Positions 35,951 through 46,536 of a DNA stretch of 64,000 nucleotides are shown in pieces. Made by a program: the position numbers and the translations under genes. Under the pieces are notes generated by a model, which ran no database searches, was not told the origin of the DNA, and saw only the letters and a program-made list of their open reading frames with translations. Source of the DNA: Vicia villosa (lineage: Eukaryota; Streptophyta; Magnoliopsida; Fabales; Fabaceae); assembly GCF_029867415.1 (NCBI RefSeq), contig NW_026705152.1, positions 620,001-684,000 on the forward strand, in the 5' to 3' direction. Every line of letters begins with the position of its first letter. The stretch's first letter is position 1.

Positions 35951-36787
35951 CTAGAGTTGATTCAGCCTTCTGGAGATCAGGGACAGTTCATCTTCTTCTT
36001 CAGATTCTGATTTTTCAGGATCTTCTTCTCTAGCCTGAAAAGCGTTAGTGCATTTCTTGATATTTGATTTTAATGCAATAGACTTACCTTTCTTTTGAGG
36101 CTCATTTGCGTCCAGCTCTATTTCATGACTTCTCAAGGCACTGATAAGCTCTTCCAGAGAAACTTCATTCAGATTCTTTGCAATCTTGAATGCAGTCACC
36201 ATAGGACCCCATCTTCTGGGTAAGCTTCTGATGATCTTCTTTACGTGATCAGCCTTGGTGAATCCCTTGTCAAGAACTCTCAATCCAGCAGTAAGAGTTT
36301 GAAATCTTGAAAACATCTTTTCAATGTCTTCATCATCCTCCATCTTGAAGGCTTCATACTTCTGGATTAAAGCTAGAGCTTTAGTCTCCTTGACTTGAGC
36401 ATTTCCTTCATGAGTCATTTTCAAGGACTCATATATGTCATAGGCCGTTTCCCTGTTAGATATCTTCTCATACTCAGCATGAGAGATAGCATTCAGCAAA
36501 ACAGTTCTGCATTTATGATGATTCCTGAAAAGCTTTTTCTGATCATCATTCATTTCTTGCCTTGTCAGCTTTACGCCTCTGGCATTTACTGGATGTTTGT
36601 AACCATCCATCAGAAGATCCCATAGATCACCATCTAGACCAAGAAAGTAACTTTCCAGTTTATCTTTCCAGTATTCAAAGTTTTCACCATCAAATACCGG
36701 CGGTCTAGTATAACCATTGTTACCGTTGTATTGCTCAGCAGAGCCAGATGTAGATGCAGGTGTAGACTTTTCACTTTCATCAACCAT
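35951..36787 (-). pseudogene. C gag (UBN2-type copia capsid), premature TAG
   Basis: The capsid protein of the copia particle. It begins at the ATG 86 bases inside the 5' LTR edge. Signatures: PPVFDGENFEYWKDKLESYF near residue 31, and TAYDIYESLKMTHEGN and SLPRRWGPMVTAFKIAKN later. It ends at TAG (35951-35953) where D has TGG, so a single G-to-A change truncates the protein just before the basic region and zinc knuckle. Otherwise no damage. Confidence 0.85.
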
Positions 36788-36859
36788 CTTTTACTGAAGC
36801 GTTTTTCTCTTCCTGAATCTTTTCTAAACACGGTTAAGTGCTTGCACCTTAGAACCGGC

Positions 36860-36871
36860 GCTCTGATGCCA
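36860..36871 (-). other. C primer binding site
   Basis: The minus strand reads TGGCATCAGAGC, one base from the initiator tRNA-Met-type site TGGTATCAGAGC, two bases inside the LTR edge. Confidence 0.85.
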
Positions 36872-36873
36872 AT

Positions 36874-38082
36874 TGAAGGATAGAAAAACACTTAGAAAGG
36901 GGGGGTTTGAATAAGTGTAGCTTTAAAAACTTGACAGATAAAAATAAATTGCACAGTTATTTTTATCCTGGTTCGTTGTTAACTAAACTACTCCAGTCCA
37001 CCCCCGCAGAGATGATTTACCTCAACTGAGGATTTAATCCACTAATCGCACGGATTACAATGGTTCTCCACATAGTCAGCAACTAAGTCTTCCAGAGTCT
37101 TCTGATCACACACTGATCACTCCAGGAACAACTGCTTAGATACCCTCTAAGACTTTTCTAGAGTATACTGATCCACACGATCACTCTAGTTACAACCTGC
37201 TTAGATAACCTCTAAGACTTCCTAGAGTATTCTGATCCACACGATCACTCTAGTTCCTTACAACTTAATGTAATCAATTCTAAGAGTATTACAAATGCTT
37301 CTTAAAAGCGATATTCACAAACTGTGATATTTCTCTTAACGTTTAAGCTTAATCTCACTAATATATTACAACAGCAATGTAGTGAGCTTTGATGAAGATG
37401 AAGATTCTGAGCTTTGATTTGAACAACGTTTCAGCAAGTTTAATATGAGTTGTTTTGGTGCAGAATCGTTAACCTTGCTTCTCATCAGAACTTCATATTT
37501 ATAGGCGTTGGAGAAGATGACCGTTGAGTGCATTTAATGCTTTGCGTGTTCCGTACAGCATCGCATTTAATGTTATACGCTTTTGTCAACTACCTCGAGC
37601 CTTGTTCACGCTGTGTCTACTGACGTAGCCTTTAGTAGCTTTTAACGTTCCTTTTGTCAGTCAGCGTAGCTTGCCACTTGTACTTTCTTCTGATCTGATG
37701 TTTGTGAATACAACGTTTGAATATCATCAGAGTCAAACAGCTTGGTGCATAGCATCTTCTGATCTTCTGACCTTGAAGTGCTTCTGAGCGTGATACCATC
37801 AGAACTTCAGTGCTTCTGTTCTCTTGTTCTTCTGATGCTTCCATAGACCCATGTTCTGATTCTGCTTCGACCATCTTCTGATGTCTTGCCAGACCATGTT
37901 CTGATGTTGCATGCTGAACCCTTTGAGACAAAGCTTCTGAGCGCTGAATTATGCGTACTCTTTATATATTTCCTGAAAAGGAAATTGCATTGGATTAGAG
38001 TACCATATTATCTTAAGCAAAATTCATATTATTGTTATCATCAAAACTAAGATAATTGATCAGAACAATTCTTGTTCTAACA
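36874..38082 (-). repeat. C 5' LTR (1209 bp)
   Basis: Reads TGTTAGAACAAG...TATCCTTCA on the minus strand; flanked outside by TCATA (38083-38087). Confidence 0.94.
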
Positions 38083-38141
38083 TCATATCCTTGTTATCAT
38101 CAAAACTAAGAATATTGATCAGAACAAATCTTGTTCTAACA
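38083..38141 (-). repeat. D 3' LTR, remaining 54 bp plus TCATA duplication
   Basis: Completes the LTR begun at 13709 and reaches the purine tract of D at 38142. Confidence 0.92.
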
Positions 38142-39382
38142 ATCTCCCCCTTTTTGATGATGACAAAAACATATATAAATGATATGAATTTGCGATCAGA
38201 AAGAGCAGCCGGCTGAAGACAAATTACACAGCTATAGCATAAGCATGTGAATATGTCTCCCCCTGAGATTAACAATCTCCCCCTGAGATGAATAATCTCC
38301 CCCTGAAATAAATACTCGAAGAACTTTAATAATAAAAGACTTCCCTGATTATTTCGTTAGAGACGATCACATAAGCTTCTGTCTTCTGATAATTCATAGC
38401 TTCTGACTTCTGCTTCCATTGGACAGCCTTAGAACTTGAATTTCTTTAGATCCCTAGAACACTCACAGCTTCTGATTCCTGCTTCCATTTAGGACAGCTT
38501 CAGAACTTGAATTTCTTTGATCTTCAGAACATTCACAGCTTCTGATTCCTGCTTCCATTTAGGACAGCTTCAGAACTTGAATTTTCTGGATCTTTAGAAC
38601 ATTCACAGCTTCTGATTTTTGCTTCCCTCGGATAGCTTCAGAGCATTGAATTTCTTCTTACATCACTTCATGCTAGATTGTATCAGAACATTGTTGAATG
38701 TACCAGAGCATCATTAGAGCATCTCTACATCCTGAAATGTTACAAAACAAAACTAAACGACAAAAGTCAGCATGAATGAGTTAGAACATAAAATGTGTAT
38801 CAGAACACAAAATATGTATCAGAGCCATATAAGCCATATAGAATATATCAGATCCAATAGACAATGTATCAGAGCAAATAGACAATGATTTGGATCATAT
38901 TCTATTATCAGAATTTCTGATCATTCTTCCTTCTTGCTTCTGATTCTGAAGCTTCCTAGCACTCAGCTTGCTTCAAGAATCCAAGAGCTATTTCTGATCA
39001 TTCTTCCTTCTTGCTTCTGATTCTGAAGCTTCCTAGCACTCAGCTTGCTTCAAGAATCAAGAGCTTGATTCATTTTGTTGCTTCTTATGTTGATCTTTAG
39101 TTCCTGCAACAACACAACTTAAAAACATAGAACTTTGCAAGTTCTGTTAGTAAATGTGGAGCCTTTTTACTCGGTAACTGATAATATTAATCAGATCATT
39201 TATCATATATTTTCTCCCCCTTTTTGTCATAACATCAAAAAGCATAAAAGATTGAGTTGTAAAGCAAGAGACAAAAGGAAAGAAATATAAATAACTTTTC
39301 ATTGATTTCAACAAGAAGGATTACAAAAGGTGTATGCAGAAAACAGATGCAACAAGGAAAGAAAACTACAAAGACCAAAGGA
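38142..39382 (-). other. D 3' non-coding region: polypurine tract, purine-tract hairpins, minisatellites
   Basis: AAAAAGGGGGAGAT on the minus strand borders the LTR. Three more GGGGGAGA tracts at 38253-38313 have partly complementary flanks as in C. Repeats of about 78 bp with CAGCTTCTGATTCCTGC recur at 38460-38640, and a 77-bp near-exact tandem duplication occupies 38914-39067. No coding frame. Confidence 0.78.
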
Positions 39383-40612
39383 CTAAGACCCTAGCCTACG
39401 CAAAATCCGCGCCAGAACATCATGAATCCCGTCAGTGCTTGTAGCTTGCCTTGCCATGAAAGAGCGAAACTCAGCATTGGCTGCTTCTTGCGCGTCCAAA
39501 CGAGAAGCCAGCATAGCTTGATTCTGATGAAGAGCTTCCAAGGTCTCCATCAGAGTTGAGGTTTCACCAGAAGAAGAGGCACCAGAATTTCTGCCAAAAG
39601 GGACAGCAATCTCAGCAGGGCGATCTTCTGGAAGGTCTTCAGCTTGTACATCTTCCATCTCCACATCTGAGTCTGACTCAGAAGTAGCCTCAGCATATTC
39701 TGGTTCAGGCAGCTCAGAAGTTCCAACTTCCAACGCTTGAAGAATAGCTGCTAGGTTTGTTGGAGGAGTAGGACCAGCAACTTTAGCAGGATAAACCACT
39801 ACTGGAAAGACCATGTGAGGTGCTTTTTCAGAAGGGTTCATTCTGAACCAGTTAAACAGCCACTGAAAATCTCCAGTCAGCACATGATACCATGGTCTCC
39901 ACACCACGATGTCTCTGCAGGGATTTTCTTCTTCCAACTCATCTGCAGGTAACCTCTCTTCAAGAACTCTTCTATTCCTGATGAGATGGTGATAGCTGCT
40001 TTCACCAACTTCCAACCGAGGACCACGAACACCAGGTGCTTCAGACATGATCCTTCTCTGAATGTCTGTAGCCCTAACCAGAAAATCCTGACGAAAGGTA
40101 TCCCAAAGGTTGCATGTAGCATACTCATCCAGATGGTTAAGGTGAGCAGCACCCAGAATCTCCAACCAGCCATTTACATCAGAATGTAAAAGCTCCAGAA
40201 ATGATTGAGTGGTAGGAGTTGGAGGATTGACAGTGAACCTGGAGTCGGGAAAAACAACACTGTAGGGGTTAGGTGTTCTGGTGGGAAAAGGGTGTGAGAG
40301 AGATGAAGAAATATCTGAGGGATGGGTTGAAGGAGAGGAGATGTCAGATGGTGAAGAAGGTGGTTCCGAAAGGATGAAAGAAGAGGAAGATGTGTTGGAG
40401 GTTTGTGAAGAGGGAGGTGATACAGGACTACCATCAGGGGGTTGATACACACGTCTAGAGTAGTTTCTAGTCATCATAGCTTCAAAGGGGTTCACCTTGA
40501 CAGGATCATAGGTGATCTTTATTTTCTTTGGTTTGATTTCTGGTTCATCAGTTGCCTTTCTCTTTTGTTTACGATCAGATTCTTGATTTTGAGAACTTGA
40601 CGAAGGATTCAT
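39383..40612 (-). CDS. Intact post-pol ORF of a SIRE/Maximus element (409 aa), function unknown
   Basis: The start ATG begins MNPSSSSQNQ. Residues about 14-34 hold two basic clusters (KQKRK and KPKKIKI) resembling nuclear localisation signals. Residues about 58-125 are Ser/Pro-rich and disordered. Residues about 135-275 look folded and rich in Trp/His/Leu (for example WRPWYHVLTGDFQWLFNWF). An acidic segment (SESDSDVEMED) follows, then a C-terminal coiled coil to residue 409. There is no signal peptide or transmembrane helix, so the usual name env-like is not supported. It is open over 1230 nt although D's gag-pol is broken, which suggests this part of D was acquired recently by recombination. 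Confidence 0.8.
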   Translation of the reverse strand: MNPSSSSQNQESDRKQKRKATDEPEIKPKKIKITYDPVKVNPFEAMMTRNYSRRVYQPPDGSPVSPPSSQTSNTSSSSFILSEPPSSPSDISSPSTHPSDISSSLSHPFPTRTPNPYSVVFPDSRFTVNPPTPTTQSFLELLHSDVNGWLEILGAAHLNHLDEYATCNLWDTFRQDFLVRATDIQRRIMSEAPGVRGPRLEVGESSYHHLIRNRRVLEERLPADELEEENPCRDIVVWRPWYHVLTGDFQWLFNWFRMNPSEKAPHMVFPVVVYPAKVAGPTPPTNLAAILQALEVGTSELPEPEYAEATSESDSDVEMEDVQAEDLPEDRPAEIAVPFGRNSGASSSGETSTLMETLEALHQNQAMLASRLDAQEAANAEFRSFMARQATSTDGIHDVLARILRRLGS

Positions 40613-41099
40613 GATGAAGTTGCAGAAAATGAAAACCGCTAGGGTTTAAAATATGAATGCAAAGAGAGAGAGATAAAAAGAAACTGAATGCAAGAGAAAG
40701 GAAATATATAGGAGGGAAAAGAAACGTTTGAGGAATATAAAACGAAAAAGAATAAACTGAAAAGAAATAAAAAGAAAAGAAATAAACTGAAATGATGGAT
40801 AGCATTTAATGTTACGTGACGGAGGAGAGATAATAATGACAAAGGAAGTGATTAGCACAGTTACCTAAGTAGACGTCCCCTCAACTGCACGCACGCTTGT
40901 CCAGAAATAGTGAACACGTGTTTACCATCTGGATAGCCAGTTACAGCTGTTTTGCTTTTAAGGAGATTCTGAATCAACTTAGACAATGAAACGTTAGTAA
41001 TAACTGAATCACAATTTCTAATTGATTTCAATCAGAACTTCTTAAAAAAAAAATAATTTCATTTCAGAAGATACTCATACATAAGAACTTCTCATCTTC
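40613..41099 (-). other. D spacer upstream of the post-pol ORF
   Basis: A/T-rich spacer of the kind found between RNase H and post-pol ORF in C; no coding frame of note. Confidence 0.6.
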
Positions 41100-41500
41100 T
41101 CATTCTGGGCATAAATCCATACTGATGTTCTTCAGAATGAACTTAAACCTATCTTCAGCCAGGGGTTTTGTAAAGATATCAGCCCATTGATGGTCTGTAT
41201 CCACAAAGTTTAAAGATAGAACACCCTTCTGAACATAGTCCCTTATGAAATGATGTTTAATCTCAATATGTTTAGCTTTTGAATGAAGAATAGGATTCTT
41301 AGATAAACATATAGCAGAAGTATTATCACAGAATATAGGAATGTTACTCTCATATATCTGATAATCTTCTAGCTGACTCTTCATCCAGAGCATCTGTGTA
41401 CTGCAACCAGCAGCAGCGACATATTCTGCTTCTGTTGTTGAGAGAACAATAGTTGCTTGCTTCTTGCTATACCAGGAGATCAAATGACTTCCAAGAAATT
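41100..41500 (-). pseudogene. Duplicated RNase H C-terminal fragment in D
   Basis: Repeats the end of RNase H (SWYSKKQATI through NISMDLCPE) already present at 42178. It matches C (KSQLEDYQ, CDNTSAIC) better than D's own copy (RSQLKDYQ, CDNASAIC), so it came from a C-like element. The catalytic Glu and one Asp are present but the first Asp is not. Confidence 0.85.
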
Positions 41501-41733
41501 GAGTCTAGAAGGAAACAAGATGAGGAAGAAGATGGAGATGATGGAGGGCTTTCACCAGGGGGTTGAAACACACGTCTAGAATAGTTTCCAGATAACATTG
41601 CTTCGAATGGATTCACCTTGAGAGGGTCATAGGTGATCTTTATCTTTTTGGGTTTGGAAGGAGATGTTTCAACAGCTTTTCTCTTGTTGTTTTGATCATT
41701 TTCATGATTTCCTGGGCTTGATGAAGAGTTCAT
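41501..41733 (-). pseudogene. Truncated post-pol ORF fragment in D, fused to RNase H sequence
   Basis: Begins MNSSSSPGNHEN like the C post-pol ORF, and is cut after SCFLLDS where RNase H sequence starts. The junction near 41499-41501 falls on a TTG shared by both parents. It belongs to the C-like post-pol type, not to the intact D type at 39383. Confidence 0.82.
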
Positions 41734-42177
41734 GATGGATTTGCAGATAATGAACAGCTAGGGTTTGATATGAATGCAAAAAGATAGAGTGAATGGAGAA
41801 AATATGAGAGGGAAGGAGAAGTGTTTGAAGAGTATTTAAAAGAAAATAAAATGAAACGAATGATGAATAGCATTTAATGTTACGTGACATGAGGAGAGAT
41901 AATAAAGACAAATGAGGTGACTAGCACAGTTACCTATGGTCGGCGTCCGTTCAACTGCACGCGCGCTTATCCATGAATAGTAACGACAGGTTTACCATCC
42001 CGAGATAAAACGTTACAGCTGTTTTGCTTTAAAAGAGGTTCTGAATCAACTTAGACAATGAAACGTTAGTAATAACAGAATCATAATTTCTAAAAGATTT
42101 CAATCAGAACTTCTGATTTTAAAAAAAAATTCACATTCATTTCAGAAGATACTCATACGTAAGAACTTCTCATCTTC
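41734..42177 (-). other. D spacer, C-type copy
   Basis: Nearly the same as C 31410-31853; no coding content. Confidence 0.7.
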
Positions 42178-43128
42178 TCATTCTGGGCATAAATCCATAC
42201 TGATGTTCTTCAGAATGAACTTAAACCTATCTTCAGCAAGGGGTTTTGTAAAGATATCAGCCCATTGATGGTCTGTATCCACAAAGTTTAAAGATATAAC
42301 ACCCTTCTGAACATAGTCCCTTATGAAATGATGTTTAATCTCAATATGTTTAGCTTTTGAATGTAAGATAGGATTCTTAGATAAACATATAGCAGAAGCA
42401 TTATCACAGAAAATAGGAATGTTACTCTCATATATCTGATAATCTTTCAGCTGACTTCTCATCCAGAGCATTTGTGTGCTACAACCAGCAGCAGCAACAT
42501 ATTCTGCTTCTGTTGTTGAGAGGGCAATAGTAGCTTGCTTCTTGCTGTACCATGAGATCAGATGACTTCCAAGAAATTGACAACTTCCAGAAGTGCTCTT
42601 TCTTTCTATTCTATCTCCAGCATAGTCAGAATCACAGAATCCTACTAAGTTGTAATCTTTAGATCTTCTGTAAAATAAGCCAACATTAGTAGTACCTTTC
42701 AGATACCTTAGAATTCTCTTAACCGCTGTTAAATGAGATTCTCTTGGATCTGATTGGAATCGAGCACACAAACAAACACTAAAGAGAATGTCAGGTCTAG
42801 AAGCAGTTAGATATAGAAGAGATCCAATCATACCTCTGTACAACTTCTGATCTACCTTCTTACTTACCTCATCCTTACCCAGTACACAAGTTGGATGCAT
42901 AGGAGTTTTGGCTTCTTTGCTTTCAGAAAGATTAAACTTCTTCAGAAGTTCTTTCACATACTTCGTTTGATGAACATAGGTTCCACCGGAAGTTTGGTTG
43001 ATTTGAATCCCAAGGAAATACTTGAGTTCTCCCATCATGCTCATTTCAAATTCAGCCTGCATAGACTCAGCAAACTCCTTTCCAAGTGTAGCATTAGATG
43101 TTCCAAAGATAATGTCATCAACATCTAT
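42178..43128 (-). pseudogene. D reverse transcriptase C-terminal part and RNase H
   Basis: Open after the TAA at 43129. The RT active site reads DVDD (bases 43114-43125) instead of YVDD. RNase H shows CDSDYAG, TTEAEYVA and FCDNASA, so its acidic residues remain. Ends NISMDLCPE and TGA. Confidence 0.85.
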
Positions 43129-44055
43129 TTAACAAATTAAAATATCCTTTTTAAATGTTTTACAAAAGAGAGTAGTGTCCACTTTTCCTCTAGTGAAATC
43201 ACTTTCCAGAAGGAAAGAACTCAAACGTTCATACCAAGCTCTGGGAGCTTGTTTCAATCCGTATAATGATTTCTTTAATTTGAAAACATGATTTGGAGAC
43301 ATGGAGTCTTCAAAACCAGGAGGTTGGTGAACATAAACTTCTTCATCTATATAACCATTTAAGAAGGCACTCTTGACATCCATCTGATAAAGAGTGATGT
43401 TGTGTTGAGTGGCAAAAGAAATTAATAGACGAATAGATTCTAACCTGGCCACTGGTGCAAAGTTTTCTGTATAATCAATCCCTTCTTGCTGACTATAGCC
43501 CTGAGTAACCAGTCTGGCTTTGTTTCTTACCACTTCACCTTTCTCACTTAACTTGTTTCTGAAAATCCACTTAGTACCAATGATGTTAAATCCTTTTGGT
43601 CTAGGAACCAAGTCCCATACATCATTCCTTGTAAACTGATTTAGTTCTTCTTGCATGGAAATTATCCAGTCTGGATCTTCTAGAGCTTGATCAACAGAAG
43701 TTGGCTCGATTAAAGAAACAAGACCTAGTTGACATTCTGCATTGTTCTTAAGGAATGCCCTTGTTCTGATGGGATCATCTTTCTTTCCAAGGATCACATC
43801 TTCTGAATGAGCTGAGGCAAGTCTAGGTGATCTTCTGATAGTTGGTTCTTCAAAAATCCTAAGATTCTCTAAAGATGCAGCAACTTGATCTTCTGATCCA
43901 TTGCTTCTGAGACTGCCAGCTTCTGCAGCTTTGCTTCTTAATTCTTCAACTTCTGATATATCAATATCAAAATCTGCAAAATTCTCAAACTGCTTTGGTT
44001 TTTCAAGACCAAGCTTATCATCAAACCTGATATTGATTGATTCTTCTACAATCAA
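43129..44055 (-). pseudogene. D reverse transcriptase N-terminal part
   Basis: Shows FNIIGTKWIFRNK, VTQGYSQQEGIDY, YQMDVKSAFLNGYIDEEVYV and LYGLKQAPRAWYERL, as in C. A frameshift (one T missing from a T-run near 44083) separates it from integrase. It stops at a TAA (43129-43131) where C has CAA. Confidence 0.85.
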
Positions 44056-45650
44056 TGTTTCTGTATTGTATACTCTGTAGCCTTTGAGCGTTCAGAATAT
44101 CCAAGAAGGAAACATTTTTGTGCTTTAGAATCAAACTTACCAAGATGATCTTTAGTATTCAGAATAAAACCAACACATCCAAAAGGATGGAAATATGAAA
44201 TGTTGGGATTTCTGTTCTTCCAAAATTCATAAGGAGTCTTATTTAGAATAGGTCTGATAGAGATTCTATTCTGAATATAGCATGCAGTGTTAATTGCTTC
44301 TGCCCAGAAATGCTTAGCCATATTGGTTTCATTGATCATGGTTCTGGCCATTTCTTGTAGAGTCCTATTCTTTCGCTCTACGACTCCATTTTGCTGTGGA
44401 GTTCTAGGACAAGAGAAATCATGGGCAATACCATTTTCTTTGAAGAACTCCTCAAAGAATCTGTTCTCAAATTCGCCACCATGATCACTTCTGACCTTTA
44501 TGATTTTACACTCTTTCTCAGATTGAATCTGAGTGCAGAATTCAAAGAACACTGAATGAGACTCATCCTTGTGTTTCAAGAACTTTACCCATGTCCAGCG
44601 GCTATAATCATCAATGATGACTAATCCATATTTCTTCCCTCTGACAGATGCTGTTTTGACAGGGCCAAACAGATCAATGTGTAAGAGTTCTAACGGCCTT
44701 GAGGAAGAGAAAACATTCTTAGACTTGAATGCAGGTCTGGAGAACTTGCCCTTCTGACATGCTTCACAAAGAGCATCTGATTTGAATTTCAGATTTGGGA
44801 GTCCTCTGACCAGATTTAGTTTGTTAATTTGAGAAATCTTTCTCAAACTAGCATGTCCTAATCTTCTGTGCCAGACCCATTGCTCTTCAGAAACAGACAT
44901 AAGACAAGTCACCTTCTGATTCTTAAGATCCTGAAGATCTGTCTTATAAATGTTGTTCTTTCTCTTGCCTGTAAATAGGATTGAGCCATCCTTCTGACTT
45001 ACAGCCTTGCAAGACTTTTGATTGAAGATTATATCATAACCATTGTCACTTAATTGACTTATGGACAATAAGTTATGCGTTAATCCTTCAACAAGAAGTA
45101 CATTAGTTATGGAAGGAGAGTTACCAAGACTTATGGTTCCAGAGCCAATGATTTTGCCCTTCTGATCTCCTCCAAACTTGACTTCTCCACCTGGTTTAAG
45201 CACCAGGTCTTGGAATATATACCTTCTTCCCGTCATGTGTCGCGAGCACCCGGAGTCCAGGTACCATGACATTTTGCTTTCTGTCCTCTTTGCCGCCAAG
45301 GATATCTCTTCAGAATCTGATTCTGATGTAGATTCTGATCCGTCATCTTCTGTCGCCATCAGCGCACAGTTAGCCTGCTCATCTTCCGAGTCTGATTCAT
45401 CTTCTGACTCATCCCAGGTTGCCATAAGACCTTTCTTCTTATGAAACTTCTTCTTGGGATTTTCCTTCTGAAGTTTTGGACATTCATTCTTATAGTGTCC
45501 AGGCTCATTGCATTCATAGCACATGACCTTCTTTTTGTCAAATCTTCTGTCATCAGAAGATTCTCCACGTTCAAATCTCTTTGAACTTCTGAAGCCTCTG
45601 AACTTCCTTTGCTTGCTCTTCCAGAGTTGGTTTACCCTTCTGGAGATCAT
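44052..45650 (-). pseudogene. D nucleocapsid, protease and integrase (532 aa, linker deleted)
   Basis: Order: basic region, zinc knuckle CYECNEPGHYKNEC, acidic run, protease DSGCSRHMTG, integrase zinc finger (HRRLGH, CEACQKGK) and core (HIDLFGP, VRSDHGGEF, GVVERKN), all key residues present. Compared with C, the coiled-coil linker between the acidic run and protease is gone through an in-frame deletion at about 45305, flanked by short similar sequences. Ends where the frame shifts near 44083. Confidence 0.85.
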
Positions 45651-46450
45651 GGACAGTTCATCTTCTTCTTCAGATTCTGATTCGTCAGGATCTTCTTCTC
45701 TAGCCTGAAAAGCGTTAGTGCATTTTTAACATTAGATTTTAACGCAATAGACTTACCTTTCTTCTGAGGTTCATTAGCATCAAGTTCAATCTCATGACTC
45801 CTCAGGGCACTGATCAGTTCTTCCAAAGACACTTCATTCAGATTCTTCGCAATTTTGAATGCAGTCACCATTGGGCCCCATCTTCTGGGTAAGCTTCTGA
45901 TAATCTTCTTTACATGATCAGCCTTGGTGTAGCCTTTATCCAGAACTCTCAATCCAGCAGTAAGAGTTTGAAATCTTGAGAACATCTTCTCAATATCTTC
46001 ATCATCCTCCATCTTGAAGGCTTCATATTTCTGGATTAGAGCAAGAGCTTTAGTCTCCTTGACTTGAGCATTTCCCTCATGGGTCATTTTCAATGACTCA
46101 TATATATCATAGGCAGTTTCCCTGTTAGATATCTTCTCATACTCAGCATGAGAGATAGCATTCAGCAAAACAGTCCTACATTTATGATGATTCTTGAAAA
46201 GCTTCTTCTGATCATCATCCATTTCTTGCATGGTAAGCCTTACACCATTAGCTTTCACTGGATGTTTGTAACCATCCATCAGAAGATCCCATAGTTCACC
46301 ATCTAGACCAAGAAAGTAACTTTCCAGTTTATCTTTCCAGTATTCAAAGTTTTCACCATCAAATACTGGTGGTCTAGTATAACCATTGTTACCATTTCCG
46401 TTGTATTGCTCAGCAGAGCCAGATGTAGATGTGTGTTCATCACCAGCCAT
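45647..46450 (-). pseudogene. D gag (UBN2-type), C-terminal frameshift
   Basis: Close to C gag, with a different N-terminus (MAGDEHTSTSG) and the same core signatures (PPVFDGENFEYW, SLPRRWGPMVTA). A short deletion near 45725 shifts the frame after GKSIALKSN, and it ends after about 28 wrong residues. The right frame reopens in the following feature. Confidence 0.85.
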
Positions 46451-46522
46451 CTTTTACTGAAGCATTTTTCTCTTCCTGAATCTTTTCTAAACACGGTTAA
46501 GTGCTTGCACCTTAGAACCGGC

Positions 46523-46534
46523 GCTCTGATGCCA
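46523..46534 (-). other. D primer binding site
   Basis: TGGCATCAGAGC on the minus strand, two bases from the LTR, same as C. Confidence 0.85.
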
Positions 46535-46536
46535 AT

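Larger units (their letters stand above)
14866..38082 (-). mobile_element. SIRE/Maximus-type Ty1/copia element C (outer coordinates include the triple-LTR element)
   Basis: 5' LTR 36874-38082 (1209 bp), 3' LTR 14866-15203 plus 28978-29849 (1210 bp). The two differ at only a few positions I can find (a G-run length, CCACTTAG versus CCACATAG, CAGCG versus CAACG), so insertion was recent. Target duplication TCATA lies in the 3' LTR of its relative D. Contains an intact pol frame but a gag nonsense codon, linker frameshifts and a truncated post-pol ORF. Confidence 0.94.

Noticed and set aside
39877..40173. Frame overlapping the post-pol ORF of D (98 aa, minus) and plus-strand frames there
   Set aside because: Shadows of the 409-aa ORF in other frames.
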